From the NCBI GenBank assembly GCA_958496175.1, contig OY292274.1:69202630-69266629 (forward strand): 64,000 bases of DNA. Direction: 5' to 3'. The stretch's first letter is position 1. Every line of letters starts with the position of its first letter. The stretch is from Sisyra terminalis. Taxonomy: Eukaryota > Arthropoda > Insecta > Neuroptera > Sisyridae. Below, one piece after another: positions 36,601 to 49,000 of the stretch. The position numbers were made by a program, and so were the translations under genes. The notes beneath the pieces were generated by a model. It saw only the letters and a program-made list of their open reading frames with translations. It made no database searches and was not told where the DNA came from.

Positions 36601-39600
36601 TTAAAAATGGTTTGTTTAGGGAAAAATTTGCACAGCATGCACAGATGGCCTTAGACTTTCGATTGGCATCATAAAAAAAAATAAAAAAATTTGACGTTTT
36701 TCGTGAAAAATCAACGGTGGTTAACCCACGGTTTTTTTTGGCTAAAAATTTTTTTGATTCGAATTCGAAAACGATTGTTATATTATCATTCTATACATTG
36801 TTACGAACCCGAAACTGCCTTTGGTTCGATAATCATCCCTTATATAACGATGGTACATGCAATTGCTGAAGAAGCCACGTTCGTCTCTCCCTCTTAGTGG
36901 GAAGTGTTCATCCCTTAAACCGCATTTTCAGCCCTTAAAAATGGTTTGTTTAGGGAAAAATTTGCACAGCATGCACAGATGGCCTTAGACTTTCGATTGG
37001 CATCATAAAAAAAAATAAAAAAATTTGACGTTTTTCGTGAAAAATCAACGATGGTTAACCCACGGTTTTTTTTGGCTAAAAATTTTTTTGATTCGAATTC
37101 GAAAACGATTGTTATATTATCATTCTATACATTGTTACGAACCCGAAACTGCCTTTGGTTCGATAATCATCCCTTATATAACGATGGTACATGCAATTGC
37201 TGAAGAAGCCACGTTCGTCTCTCCCTCTTAGTGGGAAGTGTTCATCCCTTAAACCGCATTTTCAGCCCTTAAAAATGGTTTGTTTAGGGAAAAATTTGCA
37301 CAGCATGCACAGATGGCCTTAGACTTTCGATTGGCATCATAAAAAAAAATAAAAAAATTTGACGTTTTTCGTGAAAAATCAACGATGGTTAACCCACGGT
37401 TTTTTTTGGCTAAAAATTTTTTTGATTCGAATTCGAAAACGATTGTTATATTATCATTCTATACATTGTTACGAACCCGAAACTGCCTTTGGTTCGATAA
37501 TCATTCCTTATATAACGATGGTACATGCAATTGCTGGAGAAGCCACGTTCGTCTCTCCCTCTTAGTGGGAAGTGCTCATCCCTTAAACCGCATTTTCAGC
37601 CCTTAAAAATGGTTTGTTTAGGGAAAAATTTGCACAGCATGCACAGATGGCCTTAGACTTTCGATTGGCATCATAAAAAAAATAAAAAAATTTGACGTTT
37701 TTCGTGAAAAATCAACGATGGTTAACCCACGGTTTTTTTTGGCTAAAAATTTTTTTGATTCGAATTCGAAAACGATTGTTATATTATCATTCTATACATT
37801 GTTACGAACCCGAAACTGCCTTTGGTTCGATAATCATCCCTTATATAACGATGGTACATGCAATTGCTGAAGAAGCCACGTTCGTCTCTCCCTCTTAGTG
37901 GGAAGTGTTCATCCCTTAAACCGCATTTTCAGCCCTTAAAAATGGTTTGTTTAGGGAAAAATTTGCACAGCATGCACAGATGGCCTTAGACTTTCGATTG
38001 GCATCATAAAAAAAAATAAAAAAATTTGACGTTTTTCGTGAAAAATCAACGATGGTTAACCCACGGTTTTTTTTGGCTAAAAATTTTTTTGATTCGAATT
38101 CGAAAACGATTGTTATATTATCATTCTATACATTGTTACGAACCCGAAACTGCCTTTGGTTCGATAATCATCCCTTATATAACGATGGTACATGCAATTG
38201 CTGAAGAAGCCACGTTCGTCTCTCCCTCTTAGTGGGAAGTGTTCATCCCTTAAACCGCATTTTCAGCCCTTAAAAATGGTTTGTTTAGGGAAAAATTTGC
38301 ACAGCATGCACAGATGGCCTTAGACTTTCGATTGGCATCATAAAAAAAAATAAAAAAATTTGACGTTTTTCGTGAAAAATCAACGATGGTTAACCCACGG
38401 TTTTTTTTGGCTAAAAATTTTTTTGATTCGAATTCGAAAACGATTGTTATATTATCATTCTATACATTGTTACGAACCCGAAACTGCCTTTGGTTCGATA
38501 ATCATCCCTTATATAACGATGGTACATGCAATTGCTGAAGAAGCCACGTTCGTCTCTCCCTCTTAGTGGGAAGTGTTCATCCCTTAAACCGCATTTTCAG
38601 CCCTTAAAAATGGTTTGTTTAGGGAAAAATTTGCACAGCATGCACAGATGGCCTTAGACTTTCGATTGGCATCATAAAAAAAAATAAAAAAATTTGACGT
38701 TTTTCGTGAAAAATCAACGATGGTTAACCCACGGTTTTTTTTGGCTAAAAATTTTTTTGATTCGAATTCGAAAACGATTGTTATATTATCATTCTATACA
38801 TTGTTACGAACCCGAAACTGCCTTTGGTTCGATAATCATCCCTTATATAACGATGGTACATGCAATTGCTGAAGAAGCCACGTTCGTCTCTCCCTCTTAG
38901 TGGGAAGTGTTCATCCCTTAAACCGCATTTTCAGCCCTTAAAAATGGTTTGTTTAGGGAAAAATTTGCACAGCATGCACAGATGGCCTTAGACTTTCGAT
39001 TGGCATCATAAAAAAAAATAAAAAAATTTGACGTTTTTCGTGAAAAATCAACGATGGTTAACCCACGGTTTTTTTTGGCTAAAAATTTTTTTGATTCGAA
39101 TTCGAAAACGATTGTTATATTATCATTCTATACATTGTTACGAACCCGAAACTGCCTTTGGTTCGATAATCATTCCTTATATAACGATGGTACATGCAAT
39201 TGCTGGAGAAGCCACGTTCGTCTCTCCCTCTTAGTGGGAAGTGCTCATCCCTTAAACCGCATTTTCAGCCCTTAAAAATGGTTTGTTTAGGGAAAAATTT
39301 GCACAGCATGCACAGATGGCCTTAGACTTTCGATTGGCATCATAAAAAAAATAAAAAAATTTGACGTTTTTCGTGAAAAATCAACGATGGTTAACCCACG
39401 GTTTTTTTTGGCTAAAAATTTTTTTGATTCGAATTCGAAAACGATTGTTATATTATCATTCTATACATTGTTACGAACCCGAAACTGCCTTTGGTTCGAT
39501 AATCATCCCTTATATAACGATGGTACATGCAATTGCTGAAGAAGCCACGTTCGTCTCTCCCTCTTAGTGGGAAGTGTTCATCCCTTAAACCGCATTTTCA

Positions 39601-42600
39601 GCCCTTAAAAATGGTTTGTTTAGGGAAAAATTTGCACAGCATGCACAGATGGCCTTAGACTTTCGATTGGCATCATAAAAAAAAATAAAAAAATTTGACG
39701 TTTTTCGTGAAAAATCAACGATGGTTAACCCACGGTTTTTTTTGGCTAAAAATTTTTTTGATTCGAATTCGAAAACGATTGTTATATTATCATTCTATAC
39801 ATTGTTACGAACCCGAAACTGCCTTTGGTTCGATAATCATCCCTTATATAACGATGGTACATGCAATTGCTGAAGAAGCCACGTTCGTCTCTCCCTCTTA
39901 GTGGGAAGTGTTCATCCCTTAAACCGCATTTTCAGCCCTTAAAAATGGTTTGTTTAGGGAAAAATTTGCACAGCATGCACAGATGGCCTTAGACTTTCGA
40001 TTGGCATCATAAAAAAAAATAAAAAAATTTGACGTTTTTCGTGAAAAATCAACGATGGTTAACCCACGGTTTTTTTTGGCTAAAAATTTTTTTGATTCGA
40101 ATTCGAAAACGATTGTTATATTATCATTCTATACATTGTTACGAACCCGAAACTGCCTTTGGTTCGATAATCATCCCTTATATAACGATGGTACATGCAA
40201 TTGCTGAAGAAGCCACGTTCGTCTCTCCCTCTTAGTGGGAAGTGCTCATCCCTTAAACCGCATTTTCAGCCCTTAAAAATGGTTTGTTTAGGGAAAAATT
40301 TGCACAGCATGCACAGATGGCCTTAGACTTTCGATTGGCATCATAAAAAAAAATAAAAAAATTTGACGTTTTTCGTGAAAAATCAACGATGGTTAACCCA
40401 CGGTTTTTTTTGGCTAAAAATTTTTTTGATTCGAATTCGAAAACGATTGTTATATTATCATTCTATACATTGTTACGAACCCGAAACTGCCTTTGGTTCG
40501 ATAATCATCCCTTATATAACGATGGTACATGCAATTGCTGAAGAAGCCACGTTCGTCTCTCCCTCTTAGTGGGAAGTGTTCATCCCTTAAACCGCATTTT
40601 CAGCCCTTAAAAATGGTTTGTTTAGGGAAAAATTTGCACAGCATGCACAGATGGCCTTAGACTTTCGATTGGCATCATAAAAAAAAATAAAAAAATTTGA
40701 CGTTTTTCGTGAAAAATCAACGATGGTTAACCCACGGTTTTTTTTGGCTAAAAATTTTTTTGATTCGAATTCGAAAACGATTGTTATATTATCATTCTAT
40801 ACATTGTTACGAACCCGAAACTGCCTTTGGTTCGATAATCATCCCTTATATAACGATGGTACATGCAATTGCTGAAGAAGCCACGTTCGTCTCTCCCTCT
40901 TAGTGGGAAGTGTTCATCCCTTAAACCGCATTTTCAGCCCTTAAAAATGGTTTGTTTAGGGAAAAATTTGCACAGCATGCACAGATGGCCTTAGACTTTC
41001 GATTGGCATCATAAAAAAAAATAAAAAAATTTGACGTTTTTCGTGAAAAATCAACGATGGTTAACCCACGGTTTTTTTTGGCTAAAAATTTTTTTGATTC
41101 GAATTCGAAAACGATTGTTATATTATCATTCTATACATTGTTACGAACCCGAAACTGCCTTTGGTTCGATAATCATCCCTTATATAACGATGGTACATGC
41201 AATTGCTGAAGAAGCCACGCTCGTCTCTCCCTCTTAGTGGGAAGTGTTCATCCCTTAAACCGCATTTTCAGCCCTTAAAAATGGTTTGTTTAGGGAAAAA
41301 TTTGCACAGCATGCACAGATGGCCTTAGACTTTCGATTGGCATCATAAAAAAAAATAAAAAAATTTGACGTTTTTCGTGAAAAATCAACGATGGTTAACC
41401 CACGGTTTTTTTTGGCTAAAAATTTTTTTGATTCGATTTCGAAAACGATTGTTATATTATCATTCTATACATTGTTTCGAACCCGAAACTGCCTTTGGTT
41501 CGATAATCATCCCTTATATAACGATGGTACATGCAATTGCTGAAGAAGCCACGTTCGTCTCTCCCTCTTAGTGGGAAGTGTTCATCCCTTAAACCGCATT
41601 TTCAGCCCTTAAAAATGGTTTGTTTAGGGAAAAATTTGCACAGCATGCACAGATGGTCTTAGACTTTCGATTGGCATCATAAAAAAAAATAAAAAAATTT
41701 GACGTTTTTCGTGAAAAATCAACGATGGTTAACCCACGGTTTTTTTTGGCTAAAAATTTTTTTGATTCGAATTCGAAAACGATTGTAATATTATCATTCT
41801 ATACATTGTTACGAACCCGAAACTGCCTTTGGTTCGATAATCATCCCTTATATAACGATGGTACATGCAATTGCTGAAGAAGCCACGTTCGTCTCTCCCT
41901 CTTAGTGGGAAGTGTTCATCCCTTAAACCGCATTTTCAGCCCTTAAAAATGGTTTGTTTAGGGAAAAATTTGCACAGCATGCACAGATGGCCTTAGACTT
42001 TCGATTGGCATCATAAAAAAAAATAAAAAAATTTGACGTTTTTCGTGAAAAATCAACGATGGTTAACCCACGGTTTTTTTTGGCTAAAAATTTTTCTGAT
42101 TCGAATTCGAAAACGATTGTTATATTATCATTCTATACATTGTTACGAACCCGAAACTGCCTTTGGTTCGATAATCATCCCTTATATAACGATGGTACAT
42201 GCAATTGCTGAAGAAGCCACGTTCGTCTCTCCCTCTTAGTGGGAAGTGTTCATCCCTTAAACCGCATTTTCAGCCCTTAAAAATGGTTTGTTTAGGGAAA
42301 AATTTGCACAGCATGCACAGATGGCCTTAGACTTTCGATTGGCATCATAAAAAAAAATAAAAAAATTTGACGTTTTTCGTGAAAAATCAACGATGGTTAA
42401 CCCACGGTTTTTTTTGGCTAAAAATTTTTCTGATTCGAATTCGAAAACGATTGTAATATTATCATTCTATACATTGTTACGAACCCGAAACTGCCTTTGG
42501 TTCGATAATCATCCCTTATATAACGATGGTACATGCAATTGCTGAAGAAGCCACGTTCGTCTCTCCCTCTTAGTGGGAAGTGTTCATCCCTTAAACCGCA

Positions 42601-43034
42601 TTTTCAGCCCTTAAAAATGGTTTGTTTAGGGAAAAATTTGCACAGCATGCACAGATGGTCTTAGACTTTCGATTGGCATCATAAAAAAAAATAAAAAAAT
42701 TTGACGTTTTTCGTGAAAAATCAACGATGGTTAACCCACGGTTTTTTTTGGCAAAAAATTTTTTTGATTCGAATTCGAAAACGATTGTTATATTATCATT
42801 CTATACATTGTTTCGAACCCGAAACTGCCTTTGGTTCGATAATCATCCCTTATATAACGATGGTACATGCAATTGCTGAAGAAGCCACGTTCGTCTCTCC
42901 CTCTTAGTGGGAAGTGTTCATCCCTTAAACCGCATTTTCAGCCCTTAAAAATGGTTTGTTTAGGGAAAAATTTGCACAGCATGCACAGATGGCCTTAGAC
43001 TTTCGATTGGCATCATAAAAAAAAATAAAAAAAT
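30684..43034 (+). repeat. Homogeneous core of the array
   Basis: For about 12 kb nearly every unit is the GACGTTTTTCGTG, GGCTAAAAA, type C linker form, differing by single bases or by one base in an A or T run. A 5-unit block of 1,669 bp (37359-39027) is repeated at 39028-40696. The first unit of each copy shares CATTCCTT, GCTGGAGAAG, GTGCTC and an eight-A run. New variants (ATTGTAATA, TTTTTCTGATTCG, ATTGTTTCGAAC) appear from about 41.4 kb rightward. Confidence 0.85.
34021..34354 (+). repeat. Representative monomer with internal landmarks
   Basis: This unit is typical of the homogeneous core and is 36% G+C by hand count (120 of 334). In order it contains GACGTTTTTCGTG, an eight-T run, and AAAAATTTTTTT. 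Then come the 12-bp perfect palindrome TTCGAATTCGAA (unit positions 68-79), a hairpin of CGAACC (114-119) and GGTTCG (133-138), a TATATAA box (near 151-157), and CTCTCCCTCTTAGTGGG. The type C linker CAGCCCTTAAAAATGG follows, then a GCACAG-CAT-GCACAG direct repeat around the GCATGC palindrome, and finally A9-T-A7. About 15 CpG are present. The length is exactly twice 167 bp, the usual chromatosome length. The 68-codon frame starting at its first base begins with TTG. Confidence 0.9.
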
Positions 43035-46000
43035 TTGACGTTTTTCGTGAAAAATCAACGATGGTTAACCCACGGTTTTTTTTGGCTAAAAATTTTTTTG
43101 ATTCGAATTCGAAAACGATTGTTACATTATCATTCTATACATTGTTACGAACCCGAAACTGCCTTTGGTTCGATAATCATCCCTTATATAACGATGGTAC
43201 ATGCAATTGCTGAAGAAGCCACGTTCGTCTCTCCCTCTTAGTGGGAAGTGTTCATCCTTTAAACCGCATTTTCATCCCTGAAAAGTGGTTTGTTTTGGAA
43301 AAAATTTGCACAGCATGCACAGATGGCCTTAAACTTTCGATTGGCATCATAAAAAAAAATAAAAAAATTTGACCATTTTCGTGAAAAATCAACGATGGAT
43401 AACCCACGGTTTTTTTTGGCTAAAAATTTTTTTGATTCGAATTCGAAAACGATTGTTATATTATCATTCTATACATTGTTACGAACCCGAAACTGCCTTT
43501 GGTTCGATAATCATCCCTTATATAACGATGGTACATGCAATTGCTGAAGAAGCCACGTTCGTCTCTCCCTCTTAGTGGGAAGTGTTCATCCCTTAAACCG
43601 CATTTTCATCCCTGAAAAGTGGTTTGTTTTGGAAAAAATTTGCACAGCATGCACAGATGGCCTTAAACTTTCGATTGGCATCATAAAAAAAAATAAAAAA
43701 ATTTGACCATTTTCGTGAAAAATCAACGATGGATAACCCACGGTTTTTTTTGGCTAAAAATTTTTTTGATTCGAATTCGAAAACGATTGTTATATTATCA
43801 TTCTATACATTGTTTCGAACCCGAAACTGCCTTTGGTTCGATAATCATCCCTTATATAACGATGGTACATGCAATTGCTGAAGAAGCCACGTTCGTCTCT
43901 CCCTCTTAGTGGGAAGTGTTCATCCCTTAAACCGCATTTTCAGCCCTTAAAAATGGTTTGTTTAGGGAAAAATTTGCACAGCATGCACAGATGGCCTTAG
44001 ACTTTCGATTGGCATCATAAAAAAAAATAAAAAAATTTGACGTTTTTCGTGAAAAATCAACGATGGTTAACCCACGGTTTTTTTTGGCAAAAAATTTTTT
44101 TGATTCGAATTCGAAAACGATTGTTATATTATCATTCTATACATTGTTTCGAACCCGAAACTGCCTTTGGTTCGATAATCATCCCTTATATAACGATGGT
44201 ACATGCAATTGCTGAAGAAGCCACGTTCGTCTCTCCCTCTTAGTGGGAAGTGTTCATCCCTTAAACCGCATTTTCAGCCCTTAAAAATGGTTTGTTTAGG
44301 GAAAAATTTGCACAGCATGCACAGATGGTCTTAGACTTTCGATTGGCATCATAAAAAAAAATAAAAAAATTTGACGTTTTTCGTGAAAAATCAACGATGG
44401 TTAACCCACGGTTTTTTTTGGCTAAAAATTTTTTTGATTCGAATTCGAAAACGATTGTAATATTATCATTCTATACATTGTTACGAACCCGAAACTGCCT
44501 TTGGTTCGATAATCATCCCTTATATAACGATGGTACATGCAATTGCTGAAGAAGCCACGTTCGTCTCTCCCTCTTAGTGGGAAGTGTTCATCCCTTAAAC
44601 CGCATTTTCATCCCTGAAAAGTGGTTTGTTTTGGAAAAAATTTGCACAGCATGCACAGATGGCCTTAAACTTTCGATTGGCATCATAAAAAAAAATAAAA
44701 AAATTTGACGTTTTTCGTGAAAAATCAACGATGGATAACCCACGGTTTTTTTTGGCTAAAAATTTTTTTGATTCGAATTCGAAAACGATTGTAATATTAT
44801 CATTCTATACATTGTTACGAACCCGAAACTGCCTTTGGTTCGATAATCATCCCTTATATAACGATGGTACATGCAATTGCTGAAGAAGCCACGTTCGTCT
44901 CTCCCTCTTAGTGGGAAGTGCTCATCCCTTAAACCGCATTTTCATCCCTGAAAAGTGGTTTGTTTTGGAAAAAATTTGCACAGCATGCACAGATGGCCTT
45001 AAACTTTCGATTGGCATCATAAAAAAAAATAAAAAAATTTGACGTTTTTCGTGAAAAATCAACGATGGATAACCCACGGTTTTTTTTGGCTAAAAATTTT
45101 TTTGATTCGAATTCGAAAACGATTGTAATATTATCATTCTATACATTGTTACGAACCCGAAACTGCCTTTGGTTCGATAATCATCCCTTATATAACGATG
45201 GTACATGCAATTGCTGAAGAAGCCACGTTCGTCTCTCCCTCTTAGTGGGAAGTGTTCATCCCTTAAACCGCATTTTCATCCCTGAAAAGTGGTGTGTTTT
45301 GGAAAAAATTTGCACAGCATGCACAGATGGCCTTAAACTTTCGATTGGCATCATAAAAAAAAATAAAAAAATTTGACCATTTTCGTGAAAAATCAACGAT
45401 GGATAACCCACGGTTTTTTTTGGCTAAAAATTTTTTTGATTCGAATTCGAAAACGATTGTTATATTATCATTCTATACATTGTTTCGAACCCGAAACTGC
45501 CTTTGGTTCGATAATCATCCCTTATATAACGATGGTACATGCAATTGCTGAAGAAGCCACGTTCGTCTCTCCCTCTTAGTGGGAAGTGCTCATCCCTTAA
45601 ACCGCATTTTCATCCCTGAAAAGTGGTTTGTTTTGGAAAAAATTTGCACAGCATGCACAGATGGCCTTAAACTTTCGATTGGCATCATAAAAAAAAATAA
45701 AAAAATTTGACGTTTTTCGTGAAAAATCAACGATGGATAACCCACGGTTTTTTTTGGCTAAAAATTTTTTTGATTCGAATTCGAAAACGATTGTTATATT
45801 ATCATTCTATACATTCTTACGAACCCGAAACTGCCTTTGGTTCGATAATCATCCCTTATATAACGATGGTACATGCAATTGCTGAAGAAGCCACGTTCGT
45901 CTCTCCCTCTTAGTGGGAAGTGTTCATCCCTTAAACCGCATTTTCATCCCTGAAAAGTGGTGTGTTTTGGAAAAAATTTGCACAGCATGCACAGATGGCC

Positions 46001-49000
46001 TTAAACTTTCGATTGGCATCATAAAAAAAAATAAAAAAATTTGACCATTTTCGTGAAAAATCAACGATGGATAACCCACGGTTTTTTTTGGCTAAAAATT
46101 TTTTTGATTCGAATTCGAAAACGATTGTTATATTATCATTCTATACATTGTTTCGAACCCGAAACTGCCTTTGGTTCGATAATCATCCCTTATATAACGA
46201 TGGTACATGCAATTGCTGAAGAAGCCACGTTCGTCTCTCCCTCTTAGTGGGAAGTGTTCATCCCTTAAACCGCATTTTCAGCCCTTAAAAATGGTTTGTT
46301 TAGGGAAAAATTTGCACAGCATGCACAGATGGTCTTAGACTTTCGATTGGCATCATAAAAAAAAATAAAAAAATTTGACGTTTTTCGTGAAAAATCAACG
46401 ATGGTTAACCCACGGTTTTTTTTGGCTAAAAATTTTTTTGATTCGAATTCGAAAACGATTGTAATATTATCATTCTATACATTGTTACGAACCCGAAACT
46501 GCCTTTGGTTCGATAATCATCCCTTATATAACGATGGTACATGCAATTGCTGAAGAAGCCACGTTCGTCTCTCCCTCTTAGTGGGAAGTGCTCATCCCTT
46601 AAACCGCATTTTCATCCCTGAAAAGTGGTTTGTTTTGGAAAAAATTTGCACAGCATGCACAGATGGCCTTAAACTTTCGATTGGCATCATAAAAAAAAAT
46701 AAAAAAATTTGACGTTTTTCGTGAAAAATCAACGATGGATAACCCACGGTTTTTTTTGGCTAAAAATTTTTTTGATTCGAATTCGAAAACGATTGTTATA
46801 TTATCATTCTATACATTCTTACGAACCCGAAACTGCCTTTGGTTCGATAATCATCCCTTATATAACGATGGTACATGCAATTGCTGAAGAAGCCACGTTC
46901 GTCTCTCCCTCTTAGTGGGAAGTGTTCATCCCTTAAACCGCATTTTCATCCCTGAAAAGTGGTTTGTTTTGGAAAAAATTTGCACAGCATGCACAGATGG
47001 CCTTAAACTTTCGATTGGCATCATAAAAAAAAATAAAAAAATTTGACGTTTTTCGTGAAAAATCAACGATGGATAACCCACGGTTTTTTTTGGCTAAAAA
47101 TTTTTTTGATTCGAATTCGAAAACGATTGTAATATTATCATTCTATACATTGTTACGAACCCGAAACTGCCTTTGGTTCGATAATCATCCCTTATATAAC
47201 GATGGTACATGCAATTGCTGAAGAAGCCACGTTCGTCTCTCCCTCTTAGTGGGAAGTGCTCATCCCTTAAACCGCATTTTCATCCCTGAAAAGTGGTTTG
47301 TTTTGGAAAAAATTTGCACAGCATGCACAGATGGCCTTAAACTTTCGATTGGCATCATAAAAAAAAATAAAAAAATTTGACGTTTTTCGTGAAAAATCAA
47401 CGATGGATAACCCACGGTTTTTTTTGGCTAAAAATTTTTTTGATTCGAATTCGAAAACGATTGTTATATTATCATTCTATACATTCTTACGAACCCGAAA
47501 CTGCCTTTGGTTCGATAATCATCCCTTATATAACGATGGTACATGCAATTGCTGAAGAAGCCACGTTCGTCTCTCCCTCTTAGTGGGAAGTGTTCATCCC
47601 TTAAACCGCATTTTCATCCCTGAAAAGTGGTTTGTTTTGGAAAAAATTTGCACAGCATGCACAGATGGCCTTAAACTTTCGATTGGCATCATAAAAAAAA
47701 ATAAAAAAATTTGACGTTTTTCGTGAAAAATCAACGATGGATAACCCACGGTTTTTTTTGGCTAAAAATTTTTTTGATTCGAATTCGAAAACGATTGTAA
47801 TATTATCATTCTATACATTGTTACGAACCCGAAACTGCCTTTGGTTCGATAATCATCCCTTATATAACGATGGTACATGCAATTGCTGAAGAAGCCACGT
47901 TCGTCTCTCCCTCTTAGTGGGAAGTGTTCATCCCTTAAACCGCATTTTCATCCCTGAAAAGTGGTGTGTTTTGGAAAAATTTACACAGCATGCACAGATG
48001 GCCTTAAACTTTCGATTGGCATCATAAAAAAAAATAAAAAAATTTGACCATTTTCGTGAAAAATCAACGATGGATAACCCACGGTTTTTTTTGGCTAAAA
48101 ATTTTTTTGATTCGAATTCGAAAACGATTGTTATATTATCATTCTATACATTGTTTCGAACCCGAAACTGCCTTTGGTTCGATAATCATCCCTTATATAA
48201 CGATGGTACATGCAATTGCTGAAGAAGCCACGTTCGTCTCTCCCTCTTAGTGGGAAGTGCTCATCCCTTAAACCGCATTTTCATCCCTGAAAAGTGGTTT
48301 GTTTTGGAAAAAATTTGCACAGCATGCACAGATGGCCTTAAACTTTCGATTGGCATCATAAAAAAAAATAAAAAAATTTGACGTTTTTCGTGAAAAATCA
48401 ACGATGGATAACCCACGGTTTTTTTTGGCTAAAAATTTTTTTGATTCGAATTCGAAAACGATTGTTATATTATCATTCTATACATTCTTACGAACCCGAA
48501 ACTGCCTTTGGTTCGATAATCATCCCTTATATAACGATGGTACATGCAATTGCTGAAGAAGCCACGTTCGTCTCTCCCTCTTAGTGGGAAGTGTTCATCC
48601 CTTAAACCGCATTTTCATCCCTGAAAAGTGGTGTGTTTTGGAAAAAATTTGCACAGCATGCACAGATGGCCTTAAACTTTCGATTGGCATCATAAAAAAA
48701 AATAAAAAAATTTGACCATTTTCGTGAAAAATCAACGATGGATAACCCACGGTTTTTTTTGGCTAAAAATTTTTTTGATTCGAATTCGAAAACGATTGTT
48801 ATATTATCATTCTATACATTGTTTCGAACCCGAAACTGCCTTTGGTTCGATAATCATCCCTTATATAACGATGGTACATGCAATTGCTGAAGAAGCCACG
48901 TTCGTCTCTCCCTCTTAGTGGGAAGTGTTCATCCCTTAAACCGCATTTTCAGCCCTTAAAAATGGTTTGTTTAGGGAAAAATTTGCACAGCATGCACAGA

